DNA of 21,748 bases from a virus: IMG/VR virus record IMGVR_UViG_3300049489_000148, positions 1 to 21,748 of that record. The stretch is one strand, 5' to 3'. The stretch's first letter is position 1, and each line of letters opens with the position of its first letter. Positions 1 through 6,479 of the stretch are shown here, piece after piece. The notes below the pieces were generated by a model. That model made no database searches. It was given only the letters and a program-made list of their open reading frames with translations, and was not told the origin of the DNA. The position numbers and the translations under genes were made by a program.

Positions 1-110
1 GCCAACGTGAGCGCACACAGCCCCATCCAAGCCAGGCCAAGCCAAGCCAGGTGAGCCAGGCCAGGCCCCACTAAGCTAGAGGGTGAGCGGCTTTCATGCC
101 CCCCCTGTTT

Positions 111-415
111 TGGCCAGAACCAAGGCAGGGCTTAGCTTTCAGCCCCCCAAGGGGAGGGTTTAGGTCCCTTCCGCCACATCCCCCCCCTCTCCTTCCCTTT
201 CATTTCCACTTGCACTTTCTCTCATTCTCTCTCTCTACAACACTAAAAAAATATAGAGAGAGTGAGGACAGAAAGAGAGAGTTAGAAAGTAGTAGGAAAG
301 GATTTTCCACAAACCAAGGGAAGGGAGCCCCCTAGTTAGCGGAAGGGACCTAAGGGCTCCCCTCCCCCATAGGGGCGGAATGGCCAGGATCAAGGCAGGG
401 AGCGGGTTTCAGCCC
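111..415. repeat. Imperfect direct repeat pair, about 35 bp
   Basis: The copy at 111-145 and the copy at 381-415 share TGGCCAG, then CAAGGCAGGG, then TTTCAGCCC, in the same order and spacing with a few substitutions. Both are followed by C-rich DNA. They flank the pyrimidine/purine tracts, which suggests local duplication in a non-coding control region. Confidence 0.6.
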
Positions 416-452
416 TTCCTCCCCCCTCTCACCATAGGGGAGCCCTGCCCGC

Positions 453-481
453 TTGCATTCTTTCCTATCCCATGCTAGAAT
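453..481 (+). promoter_or_regulatory. Sigma70-type promoter with extended -10
   Basis: TTGCAT at 453-458 is the -35 box and TAGAAT at 476-481 the -10 box, with a 17-base spacer and TG at the extended -10 position. The spacer and -10 are nearly identical to the promoter at 9563-9591, with 16 of 18 bases shared from CCTATCC through the -10. It would start transcription near 488, ahead of the first plus-strand genes. Confidence 0.7.
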
Positions 482-499
482 GGGAATGGTGCGCCGCCC

Positions 500-515
500 C
501 TCAGCCCTAGCTGAG
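500..515 (+). promoter_or_regulatory. 5'UTR hairpin before the first gene
   Basis: CTCAGC (500-505) and GCTGAG (510-515) form a perfect 6-bp stem with the 4-base loop CCTA. It lies about 12 bases after the predicted transcription start and 20 bases before the ribosome binding site of the first gene. No T-run follows, so it is not a terminator. It may stabilise the mRNA 5' end or affect translation. Confidence 0.4.
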
Positions 516-550
516 TACGGGCCATGGCCACACTAAGGAAGGACAAGGAC

Positions 551-778
551 ATGAAAACCATCACCGGGACTAACTTTGCCTACAGGGCCACGGCTATCAC
601 GGACGTGGGGAAGCTGTTTGTCCCCGCTTGGAAGGCAGCCACTAGCAACAGTGAGCAGGAGCAGGTCAAAGGCCAGGCCGTCGCCATGCTGGTGGGACTG
701 TACCAACTGACCCCCCAAGAGGCTGTCTGTGCCATCAACGGTCTGGAGACGGGCCTGGTCTTGTATCGGTTTAGCTAA
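551..778 (+). CDS. Hypothetical protein, 75 aa
   Basis: This is the first gene after the leader promoter. I do not recognise the product. The start at ATG 551 is chosen because AAGGAAGG (535-542) lies 8 bases upstream. An in-frame ATG at 524 would add nine residues but has no ribosome binding site. The protein is small and soluble, with an alanine-rich middle and no Cys pairs or membrane segment. The C-terminal part (LTPQEAVCAINGLE) could be a small helical unit. The stop overlaps the ribosome binding site of the next gene, so the two are probably cotranscribed and perhaps translationally coupled. Confidence 0.6.
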   Translation: MKTITGTNFAYRATAITDVGKLFVPAWKAATSNSEQEQVKGQAVAMLVGLYQLTPQEAVCAINGLETGLVLYRFS

Positions 779-791
779 GAAGGACAGCCCA

Positions 792-1235
792 ATGACTAGC
801 CAAGTGCAAACCCACGTGGAAGCCTACTGGACCCATGCGGTCTGGGAAAAGAAACCAGGCGGGCTTAAGGTGTGCCGCAGTGAGTGCGGGCACAAACACC
901 CAGACAGAAACGACGCCGCTCTGTGTCTGTTGGATCACTTCGAGGTCCATCCTGAGGACATTGGGGAGCGGTACCTCGGAAGGGTAGAACGGAAGATCAC
1001 CGTCCTTCCCAAGGACCAAGCGGAAAACCTGTTCATCGATGCAAGTCTGGTCCGGGTACAAACGTGGGACGCAAGCGGGATGCTAGGGGAACAGGTCATG
1101 GCATGGGAGGACGGGAAACGAAAGGCCCAGCGATTCAATGACCGGGCACGGGCCATGGGACTTGTCCACCGGATCAAGCTGGTCCCGTTCCAGACAAACG
1201 TGGAAGCGGCCTTGGCCAACCTCCCCCTCACGTAG
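792..1235 (+). CDS. Hypothetical protein with Cys/His cluster, 147 aa
   Basis: I do not recognise the family. AAGAAGGAC (777-785) sits 6 bases before ATG 792, which settles the start. An upstream in-frame ATG at 729 lies inside the previous gene and lacks a site. Near residues 28-50 there is a Cys/His set (CRSECGHKH, then CLLDHFEVH) that could bind zinc. The rest is charged and soluble, ending in a basic segment followed by a short hydrophobic tail. It follows the first gene by 13 bases and belongs to the same transcription unit. Confidence 0.65.
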   Translation: MTSQVQTHVEAYWTHAVWEKKPGGLKVCRSECGHKHPDRNDAALCLLDHFEVHPEDIGERYLGRVERKITVLPKDQAENLFIDASLVRVQTWDASGMLGEQVMAWEDGKRKAQRFNDRARAMGLVHRIKLVPFQTNVEAALANLPLT

Positions 1236-1289
1236 GGAGTCCGGGCCATAAACCCATCCCCACCATAAGCAGTAGAAAGGACACTCGGC

Positions 1290-1580
1290 ATGAATACTCA
1301 GGACTTGTTCGATCACTCCCCTCGGTTCACGGTGGCACTGGCCTTGGCGGATCGCTTGGGAGAGGAGTGGTTTGCCTTCTCAGACCTCGATGGGTTTGAA
1401 GGCGTGGGAAACTTTGATCACTGGTTCACGGTGATGGAAGTGCATCACGGAAAGGGCGTGAACTGGATGTTGAACTACGCCAGCCGTCCCGATGCTCCCG
1501 ATGATGGGGAGTATGAACGGGCTAAGGCCCTGCTCACGGACATCCAAGCTGAGGCCTTGTTGGCCAAGAAAGGACTGTAA
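1290..1580 (+). CDS. Hypothetical acidic protein, 96 aa
   Basis: The start ATG 1290 has AAAGGAC (1276-1282) 7 bases upstream, the most typical ribosome binding site in this window. The product is acidic and rich in aromatic residues in its first half (EEWFAFSDLDGFEGVGNFDHWFTVMEVHH), with a helical Ala/Leu/Lys C-terminus. No known motif is recognised. It is one of a run of small early-type phage genes and is directly followed by a 29-codon ORF. Confidence 0.65.
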   Translation: MNTQDLFDHSPRFTVALALADRLGEEWFAFSDLDGFEGVGNFDHWFTVMEVHHGKGVNWMLNYASRPDAPDDGEYERAKALLTDIQAEALLAKKGL

Positions 1581-1581
1581 A

Positions 1582-1671
1582 ATGTGCGACAACGAGGATT
1601 GTGAAGTGTTGGGTCTGTGTACCTGCTATGGCTCCCCCTCAGATGCCCGTCCACCTAGCGACGAGGACTAG
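1582..1671 (+). CDS. Tiny Cys-rich ORF, 29 aa
   Basis: ATG 1582 is one base after the previous stop and has AAAGGAC (1569-1575) 6 bases upstream. The product has four Cys near its N-terminus (C2, C7, C13, C15) followed by an acidic tail. The Cys spacing could bind a metal, but this is inference. It ends just before a terminator, so it would be the last gene of the first transcription unit. The strong ribosome binding site is the main argument that it is real. Confidence 0.5.
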   Translation: MCDNEDCEVLGLCTCYGSPSDARPPSDED

Positions 1672-1683
1672 CCAACCCCACCC

Positions 1684-1706
1684 AGCCCCAGCGATGGGGC
1701 TCTTTT
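1684..1706 (+). terminator. Rho-independent terminator
   Basis: AGCCCC (1684-1689) and GGGGCT (1696-1701) form a 6-bp GC stem around loop AGCGAT, followed by CTTTT. It sits between the ORF ending at 1671 and the gene at 1754, so it probably ends or attenuates transcription from the leader promoter. Confidence 0.65.
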
Positions 1707-1708
1707 GG

Positions 1709-1731
1709 GTATAACCGTTCAATAAGAACGG
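1709..1731 (+). promoter_or_regulatory. GTATA-N2-CGTTC dyad element, copy 1
   Basis: GTATA (1709-1713), two bases, CGTTC (1716-1720), AATAA, then GAACG (1726-1730). The stem extends to 6 bp, CCGTTC/GAACGG. It lies just after the terminator and before the ribosome binding site of the gene at 1754. The same arrangement recurs before the genes at 7293 and 18094 (minus strand). It may be an operator, a promoter for a phage polymerase or an mRNA hairpin. Confidence 0.6.
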
Positions 1732-1753
1732 ATCAACATGAAGGGAGAAACCC

Positions 1754-2095
1754 ATGAACGTAGAAGATCTGGTGGACGCCATCCTGAACCCCAACGTCCC
1801 CATTGACGAAGCCGTTGAAAAGATCAACGCCGCCCTAAAGGTGGTTGATGACATCCACAAACGCGAGACCCTCAAGGAAAAGAAGACCCATCGGGAACTG
1901 ACAGAGAACCTAGTGGGCAAGAAGGTTTCCCACGTTAAAACCCGTGTCCGGGACGGGCAAATCCAGGCCCGTCTGGTCTTTGAAGACGGAATGGTCTTCG
2001 AGGCACACAAGTGGGGAGCCTTTCAAATCGACGGACAAGGAAACACCACCTGCCCATGTTCCAACTGCAAGCGGGAACGCACTGATGGCGTTTAG
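1754..2095 (+). CDS. Hypothetical protein with C-terminal CxCxxC, 113 aa
   Basis: AAGGGAG (1741-1747) is 6 bases before ATG 1754. The first 55 residues look helical and charged (VDAILNPNVPIDEAVEKINAALK onward). The middle has strand-like segments. The C-terminus carries CPCSNCKRER at about residues 100-109, a Cys cluster that may be half of a metal site. This is the first gene after the terminator and the dyad element at 1709-1731, so its expression may be controlled separately from the genes upstream. The family is not recognised. Confidence 0.65.
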   Translation: MNVEDLVDAILNPNVPIDEAVEKINAALKVVDDIHKRETLKEKKTHRELTENLVGKKVSHVKTRVRDGQIQARLVFEDGMVFEAHKWGAFQIDGQGNTTCPCSNCKRERTDGV

Positions 2096-2474
2096 GACAG
2101 TCCAACTCCATCTAGTGGGAGGTGTCTACCAAACAAAGGACTTGTTTGTAGATGATCTCCACAGTTACAACTGGACTCCAAAACCGTATTTCCTGGACGA
2201 TGTGCTGGCAGCACAAACCTTGCTCTATCAAAAGTTTCTGAGAAAGGACAAACCAATGGCTGAGACTAAGAAGGACGAAAATGCACCCCACGTTGTTAAG
2301 AAGTCCAACTTTCACCCTGTATCTCTGGGCACTCTTAACGGCGGACTCGGTAAGACAATGGCTAAGCGCCGGTTCTGGAACACCCAAGAGCACAAGGCCC
2401 ACGTCCAGAAGGTCTGCGAGCAGTTCAACAAACCGCCCAGGACCCCGCGAGGCAAGCGCCGCAAAGCTACGTAG
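2085..2474 (+). CDS. Hypothetical basic protein, 129 aa (or 72 aa from 2256)
   Basis: Two starts are possible. ATG 2085 overlaps the previous gene by 11 bases and has only a weak site. ATG 2256 (72 aa) has AAAGGAC 5-6 bases upstream and looks like the standard site here. The stretch 2085-2255 stays open and includes PKPYFLD, encoded by exactly the same 21 bases as in the ATPase gene at 9730-9750, in the same reading register. The C-terminal half is strongly basic (MAKRRFW, PRTPRGKRRKAT), suggesting nucleic-acid binding. The function is unknown. Confidence 0.55.
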   Translation: MAFRTVQLHLVGGVYQTKDLFVDDLHSYNWTPKPYFLDDVLAAQTLLYQKFLRKDKPMAETKKDENAPHVVKKSNFHPVSLGTLNGGLGKTMAKRRFWNTQEHKAHVQKVCEQFNKPPRTPRGKRRKAT

Positions 2475-2616
2475 GACATTCCCCCGCTACCACCTCACCA
2501 CCATAGCCTTAGTGAGTGAGAAAAGTTTGCAGGCACCGGGACTGGCACTCAACGAGTTCCGGTGTGCTGCACTCAAGGCCAGAATAGAACTACCATTTGT
2601 GAACTAGGAGGACAAG
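2475..2616. other. Short intergenic gap
   Basis: No gene with a credible ribosome binding site is visible. A 31-codon frame from GTG 2512 to 2607 has no Shine-Dalgarno sequence. The gap ends in TAGGAGGAC, the site of the next gene. No terminator or promoter stands out. Confidence 0.4.
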
Positions 2617-2823
2617 ATGGAAGATGTTGTAGCCGTTTCAGAGGACGAATACCTCGAAGCCGATGACGAAAACACAGGATGGTGTGTTTACTGCAAGGAG
2701 TTCACAGGCCAATTCGCTGAGCCAGGCGCAGTCCGGTACAAGTGTGACGCTTGCGGACACAAGACCCTATTTGGTGCTGCCGAGGCCCTTCTCTGTGGCT
2801 TCATTACTTTTGGGGAGGATTAG
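2617..2823 (+). CDS. Small zinc-ribbon protein, 68 aa
   Basis: AGGAGGAC lies directly upstream of ATG 2617, a strong site. The product has an acidic N-terminus, then two Cys pairs, CVYC (residues 23-26) and CDAC (43-46), typical of a single zinc ribbon, and a hydrophobic tail. Such mini zinc ribbons are common phage early proteins that may bind nucleic acid or host proteins. The specific role is unknown. Its stop is 4 bases before the next start. Confidence 0.7.
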   Translation: MEDVVAVSEDEYLEADDENTGWCVYCKEFTGQFAEPGAVRYKCDACGHKTLFGAAEALLCGFITFGED

Positions 2824-2827
2824 ACAG

Positions 2828-2983
2828 ATGACCAACAACACCCAGTGGAAGCAAACCCACGCCTACCGTGCCGTGCGTCGGCTCACCATTTCCCTTTACA
2901 AAGGACTAGTTGCCCTTGCCTTTACCTTGGCAGGTGCTTGGTTCTTCGCCAGTGCCATAGTGGAGAAGGGAGTGGTGAGGTGA
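2828..2983 (+). CDS. Small single-pass membrane protein, 51 aa
   Basis: GGGGAGG (2812-2818) precedes ATG 2828 by 9 bases. A basic N-terminus (KQTHAYRAVRR) leads into one hydrophobic helix, about residues 23-44 (LYKGLVALAFTLAGAWFFAS). By the positive-inside rule the N-terminus would be cytoplasmic. The stop overlaps the GTG start of the next gene, indicating coupling. The role is unknown; it could be a small inner-membrane effector. Confidence 0.6.
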   Translation: MTNNTQWKQTHAYRAVRRLTISLYKGLVALAFTLAGAWFFASAIVEKGVVR

Positions 2984-3315
2984 AGGAGAAGTACAAGGAA
3001 GAACTGGACGAGGATCGGGATAGCCTGTGGGACGGAAGCGTACTCCATAAGCCGGTGAAAACCATGGAAGACGTAAATGCCCTGCCTGAGTATGGCTGTG
3101 CTATGGTTTCAGTTAAGGTACTCAAGCAACTGGTTGCCACGTCTGAGGAATACAGGGAAGAAAAGGACAAGTTACTCCGGCGGGTGGCGGAGTTGGAGGC
3201 GTGGCAGCGTGATGCATCCTGGCCAAGCATGGAGGTGGAAAGTGATCGACATTCACATCAACATGAACACGACCGATGTTCTGTGGTTAATCGTGACGGT
3301 AACTGCCGTGACTAG
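2980..3315 (+). CDS. Hypothetical coiled-coil protein, 111 aa
   Basis: GTG 2980 overlaps the preceding stop (GTGA) and has GAAGGGAG about 8-12 bases upstream. The product is highly charged. Residues about 48-80 (LKQLVATSEEYREEKDKLLRRVAELEAW) have a heptad-like leucine pattern suggesting a coiled coil. The tail is rich in His and Asp. Its last 74 bases overlap the start region of the next small membrane protein. The function is not recognised. Confidence 0.6.
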   Translation: MKEKYKEELDEDRDSLWDGSVLHKPVKTMEDVNALPEYGCAMVSVKVLKQLVATSEEYREEKDKLLRRVAELEAWQRDASWPSMEVESDRHSHQHEHDRCSVVNRDGNCRD

Positions 3316-3430
3316 CATAGGCTATTTTGCACATGGCGCTGCACTTGGCTTTATCGCCAACGAGTTGCTTAACTGGATCAGCAAAGTAAAGAAGGCAGTT
3401 CTACGAGGAGGCTCCAGTGCCACACCTTAA
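3242..3430 (+). CDS. Small membrane protein, 62 aa
   Basis: GTG 3242 is preferred because GGAGG (3231-3235) lies 6 bases upstream. ATG 3263 would give 55 aa with less overlap. A hydrophobic segment (VLWLIVTVTAVTSIGYFAHGAALGFI in pieces, about residues 13-40) predicts one long or two short membrane helices. A basic tail (SKVKKAVLRGG) follows. It overlaps the genes on both sides, which is typical of compact phage early regions. Confidence 0.5.
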   Translation: MIDIHINMNTTDVLWLIVTVTAVTSIGYFAHGAALGFIANELLNWISKVKKAVLRGGSSATP

Positions 3431-3626
3431 GCTCCACCTCATCGACAAGCCGTGTGCTTGGTGCGGTAAGCCACTACCCCGCATCCGTTCCCACTCCCTA
3501 CTCTACCACAAGGTTGGTTGTCGAGACGCAGCGGAGAAGTTCCGGCGCAAGGCAGACCCCGTACAACGAGAAGCTCGCCGTGTCTACGATAAACAGTGGC
3601 GGGACAACAAGAAATGGAACAGTTGA
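3417..3626 (+). CDS. Small Cys-pair (zinc-finger-like) basic protein, 69 aa
   Basis: GAGGAGG sits 6-7 bases before GTG 3417. The product has PCAWCGKP near residues 12-19, then H and C around residues 31-35 (HKVGC), followed by a strongly basic helical C-terminus. The CAWC-then-C layout resembles the C-terminal half of the protein at 12625-12888, so the two may share a mini zinc-finger fold. DNA or RNA binding is likely but unproven. It lies just before thyX. Confidence 0.6.
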   Translation: MPHLKLHLIDKPCAWCGKPLPRIRSHSLLYHKVGCRDAAEKFRRKADPVQREARRVYDKQWRDNKKWNS

Positions 3627-3637
3627 AAGGACCAACA

Positions 3638-4537
3638 GTGAATAGAGACACTCTACTAGCCAAGTACAACACGCCCACCCCCCTCCTAGGACACGGCTTC
3701 GTGCGCCTAGTGGACGTGATGGGAGACGACCACCGGATTGCTGAGGCAGCCCGAGTTTCCTACTCAGGTTCCGTGGGACAGGACAGTGACCAGAAGGAAA
3801 AGGATCGTAGCCTTATTCGGTACCTCATGCGCCATGCCCACACCTCCCCCTTTGAACAGTGTGAAATTGTCCTTGGTCTGAAAATGCCCATCTTCGTGGC
3901 ACGCCAATGGCTCAGGCACAGGACAGCCAATGTGAACGAAATGTCTGGTCGCTACCGGGAACTCCCCGCTGAGTTCTACACGCCAGAGGGAAGTGAATGG
4001 CGGACCCAAAGCACGTCCAACAACCAAGGTAGCGGCGGGAACCTGGACACCCATGAAGGTAACAAGCTCTCGATTATGTATCGGGCAGACAACATTATGG
4101 TGACCAGCACATACCAGACGGCCCTAGCCGTAGGTGCCACCAAGGAACAGGCCAGGATCGGTCTTCCGTTGTCCACCTTCACGGAACTCTACTGGAAGAT
4201 CGACCTCCACAACCTTCTCCACTTCCTGTCCCTTCGCCTGGACACGCACGCCCAAGAAGAAATCCGGGTCTATGCTCAGGAAATCTCACGGATCGTGGCG
4301 GACTGGGTCCCCCTCACCTGGCTGGCCTTCCGGGACTACCACCCCCGCATGGACGGTAAGACCTTCTCCACCTGGGAACAGATGTGGCTGGCCGGGTTAC
4401 TGTCTAAGAACCAAGTCGAGGGTGCCAACATGATCCTTGAAGCCCGGAGCATGATGTCCCCAAGGGAAATCTCAGAGTTCGCGGACTACATCGAAGCCCT
4501 TACGGAAGGAGAAATCAGTGAGCCCCCGACCTTCTAA
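3638..4537 (+). CDS. thyX: Flavin-dependent thymidylate synthase
   Basis: ThyX makes dTMP from dUMP using methylene-tetrahydrofolate, FAD and NADPH. The signature RHRTANVNEMSGRY is present at residues 93-106, matching RHR-x7-S with S103. Downstream, the RIGLPLSTFTELYW and LSLR..AQEEIR blocks are the conserved substrate-binding region. The length of 299 aa is usual to slightly long. GTG 3638 is chosen because AAAGGACC lies 6 bases upstream. The in-frame GTG 3596 and ATG 3614 would overlap the previous gene. It is followed immediately by dCMP deaminase, so deamination and methylation of dUMP are encoded side by side. Confidence 0.95.
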   Translation: MNRDTLLAKYNTPTPLLGHGFVRLVDVMGDDHRIAEAARVSYSGSVGQDSDQKEKDRSLIRYLMRHAHTSPFEQCEIVLGLKMPIFVARQWLRHRTANVNEMSGRYRELPAEFYTPEGSEWRTQSTSNNQGSGGNLDTHEGNKLSIMYRADNIMVTSTYQTALAVGATKEQARIGLPLSTFTELYWKIDLHNLLHFLSLRLDTHAQEEIRVYAQEISRIVADWVPLTWLAFRDYHPRMDGKTFSTWEQMWLAGLLSKNQVEGANMILEARSMMSPREISEFADYIEALTEGEISEPPTF

Positions 4538-4946
4538 GGCCACCTACTTCTTGGACATAGCGGAAGCCGTGTCCAAACGGGCAACATGCCCCAGGCTTTC
4601 CGTGGGTGCGGTGTTCGTCGGACAAAGCGGGAACATCCTGACCACTGGATACAACGGTGCCCCCCGGAACATGGGTCACTGTCTGGACGTTGGGTGTGAA
4701 ATAGTCCACAACCACTGCAAGCGTGCCCTACACGCAGAAAGGAACGGGATTATCTGGGCAGCACGGGAAGGGATCAGCCTAGTAGGCAGCATCCTTTACC
4801 TGACCCATGAACCTTGTGCGGACTGCGTGCTGCACATTCACCAAGCCGGGGTCCAAAGTGTGCTGTATCGCCACGAGTACTACAACGAGTTAGCCACTAG
4901 GTTCGCCATGGAAGCGGGCCTTATGGTATGGAAGGAAAACCAATGA
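4518..4946 (+). CDS. dCMP deaminase
   Basis: Zinc-dependent deoxycytidylate deaminase converting dCMP to dUMP, the ThyX substrate. The catalytic HAE is H72-A73-E74 and the zinc-binding PCADC is residues 99-103. The N-terminal CPRLSVGAV and TGYNGAPRNMGHC blocks are typical of phage dCMP deaminases. At 142 aa it has a normal length. GTG 4518 has GGAAGGAG about 7 bases upstream and overlaps the end of thyX by 20 bases. The stop overlaps the next start (ATGA). A role in allosteric dCTP/dTTP control is known for the family but cannot be judged here. Confidence 0.93.
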   Translation: MSPRPSKATYFLDIAEAVSKRATCPRLSVGAVFVGQSGNILTTGYNGAPRNMGHCLDVGCEIVHNHCKRALHAERNGIIWAAREGISLVGSILYLTHEPCADCVLHIHQAGVQSVLYRHEYYNELATRFAMEAGLMVWKENQ

Positions 4947-5407
4947 CCAACATGCAAGACAGCGGTGAGCGCCTGACCTTTTCCACTGGTGCCCAGCGGG
5001 AACCTGGCAAGGAACTCCGTCGCTTTGACCTCATTCCCCACAAGCCTCTCCTGGACTTGGCCTACTGGTACGGCATGGGAGCAAAGAAGTACAGTGACCG
5101 CAACTGGCAGAAGGGTCTGCCTCTGTCCTCTTTCCTGAACAGCGCCATGGCCCACCTCACCAAGCTCAACGAAGGGTGGAAAGACGAGGACCACGCCAGC
5201 GCCGTAAGTTGGAACATGTTCGGCTTTGTCTGGACGGCTAACGAGGTTGCCGAGGGACGGTTGCCTAGTAGCCTGGATGACGTGGGATGGCTGTGCGTCA
5301 TAGACAAACCCATGTCCCCCGAGGTGCTGGACACCTACCAAAACCCTGACAAGCTACCTTCCTCAGCACTAGCCAACTGCCGGTGCAAGTTGTGCGTGGA
5401 CGACTAA
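4943..5407 (+). CDS. dATP/dGTP diphosphohydrolase-like (DUF5664, MazG-type)
   Basis: RRFDLIPHKPLLDLA (about residues 26-40), GAKKYSDRNWQKG (46-58), H71 and the acidic DEDHASAVSWN block (81-91) match the phage DUF5664 family, which is annotated as a dATP/dGTP diphosphohydrolase of MazG type. It would release pyrophosphate from dNTPs and shape the pool. ATG 4943 is preferred over 4928 because GGAAGG precedes it and it forms an ATGA overlap with the deaminase. The C-terminus ends in Cys-rich CRCKLC. The substrate is inferred from the family name, not proven. Confidence 0.8.
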   Translation: MTNMQDSGERLTFSTGAQREPGKELRRFDLIPHKPLLDLAYWYGMGAKKYSDRNWQKGLPLSSFLNSAMAHLTKLNEGWKDEDHASAVSWNMFGFVWTANEVAEGRLPSSLDDVGWLCVIDKPMSPEVLDTYQNPDKLPSSALANCRCKLCVDD

Positions 5408-5408
5408 G

Positions 5409-6005
5409 ATGCTGACGATCATTGAAGTGAAGCCGGTTGGGGTGGTGATGTGCCCCGCCGTGCTCACCCCGGACGAACTCTTACGTATGCTGGCCCTTCC
5501 GCACATCACCCACGTACAGGTCTCTGGTGGTGGGCAGCGTTGGATACGGGAAATCGCCAAGCGAAGTGGTGTCCTGTACTCCACCAAGAACATCGCAGAG
5601 AAACTTATCCTGTTGCGCCGAGTGACAAGTCCACGGCCTACCATGTCCCTTGAGCAAATCGACCAGCACATCGCCTTTCACGCCGACATGGTGTCTACCT
5701 TGGTAAAGGAACGCCCCCTGTTGCTGGAACACGACAAGAGGACGCTGGACGTCATGGCTAAGTCCAAGCGCAAAGCTGTGGAACACTTCCAGCGGGGGGA
5801 CGACGGACGGTTCATGGCCGACGAGGTGAGTGAACTTCCCACCGGAACACCTCCCAAGGCACCGCCCAACCCACTGTCCCATGACCGTCTTGGTGGGGGA
5901 ACCTACGAGTCCGAGGAGGATGAACTGGAAGCCTTACGGTTAGCCTTGGAAGAAACAGGTACGGATCTACCAGACAGGCAGAGTGCCTTAGAGGAGGACG
6001 AATGA
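5409..6005 (+). CDS. Hypothetical protein, 198 aa
   Basis: I do not recognise the product. It starts 1 base after the previous stop with only a weak GTGGAC site, so translational coupling is likely. The N-terminal 60 residues alternate strands and helices (VMCPAVLTPDELLRMLALPHITHVQV). The middle is helical and basic. The last 60 residues are Pro/Gly-rich and then very acidic (EEDELEALRLALEETG), probably disordered. It lies between two nucleotide-metabolism genes, but that does not establish its function. The stop overlaps the next ATG. Confidence 0.65.
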   Translation: MLTIIEVKPVGVVMCPAVLTPDELLRMLALPHITHVQVSGGGQRWIREIAKRSGVLYSTKNIAEKLILLRRVTSPRPTMSLEQIDQHIAFHADMVSTLVKERPLLLEHDKRTLDVMAKSKRKAVEHFQRGDDGRFMADEVSELPTGTPPKAPPNPLSHDRLGGGTYESEEDELEALRLALEETGTDLPDRQSALEEDE

Positions 6006-6478
6006 GCAAGATTATCTACGTGTGTTCCCCGCTTGCGGCCAGGACCCACGACATGGTCCGCTATTCCTTGGATGATAACCTGAACCTGGCCAAGCGTCTT
6101 TGTCGTGCAGTAGCCACGATGCACTTGGTCTACGATCCAGTGGCATTGACACCAGAGGATGTAGAAGGAAAGACCTTCATCAAGCTACCCAAGTACGTAG
6201 AGGGGCCATTCACCAAAGTGATCCCGCACATTCCTCTTGCATCCCACGTCTACTTCACAGCCTTCCTGGACGATACGGTACCTAAGGAACATGAAATCGG
6301 TATGCAAGCTGGTCTTGATGCCATCAAGTACGCAGACGAGCTTTGGGTCTACAGCAAGAGGGGGGTGTCAACAGGAATGAAACGGGAGATTGAGTTGGCT
6401 AGTCGGTTGGAACAGCGGCATACAGACAGTCGAGGTATTCCAGTGACCTTTGACCCTAAGTGCTGGGAGGGACTATAA
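6002..6478 (+). CDS. Nucleoside 2-deoxyribosyltransferase-like (DUF4406/DUF7768)
   Basis: The N-terminus MSKIIYVCSPLA, the central D45PVALTPEDV segment and C-terminal ADELWVYSKRGVSTGMKREIELA (residues about 111-133) fit the phage DUF4406/DUF7768 group related to nucleoside 2-deoxyribosyltransferases. These carry a Rossmann-like fold that binds nucleosides or nucleotides. At 158 aa it is a single domain. GAGGAGG lies 5 bases before ATG 6002, which overlaps the previous stop. It closes the nucleotide-pool block. Transfer or hydrolysis of the glycosidic bond is the family activity; the true substrate is unknown. Confidence 0.7.
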   Translation: MSKIIYVCSPLAARTHDMVRYSLDDNLNLAKRLCRAVATMHLVYDPVALTPEDVEGKTFIKLPKYVEGPFTKVIPHIPLASHVYFTAFLDDTVPKEHEIGMQAGLDAIKYADELWVYSKRGVSTGMKREIELASRLEQRHTDSRGIPVTFDPKCWEGL

Positions 6479-6479
6479 C

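Larger units (their letters stand above)
1..523. other. Non-coding leader, low complexity
   Basis: No convincing gene is visible here. The first 70 bases repeat short AGCCAGG/GCCAA units. Bases about 178-237 are almost pure pyrimidine on the plus strand. A short A-rich spacer (238-253) follows, then a purine-rich stretch to about 300. TCTC/GAGA runs at 229-237 and 254-262 are complementary and could pair. Two imperfect direct repeats of about 35 bases (111-145 and 381-415) both carry TGGCCAG, CAAGGCAGGG and TTTCAGCCC. GGGAGCCC (323-330) is complementary to GGGCTCCC (354-361). The segment ends in a promoter that drives the plus-strand genes. Such a region could hold an origin, a packaging or terminal site, or regulatory DNA. 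The sequence alone does not decide. Confidence 0.6.

Noticed and set aside
1-70. Possible CRISPR-like repeats
   Set aside because: The AGCCAGG/GCCAA units are short, irregular and without spacers of even length.
96-335. 79-codon plus frame in the leader
   Set aside because: Low-complexity Pro/His/Ser then Lys/Glu composition mirrors the pyrimidine and purine tracts, and no ribosome binding site precedes the start.
2281-2607. 108-codon plus frame overlapping the basic protein gene
   Set aside because: Most of it is a shadow, and the unique end (GTG 2512-2607) lacks a ribosome binding site.
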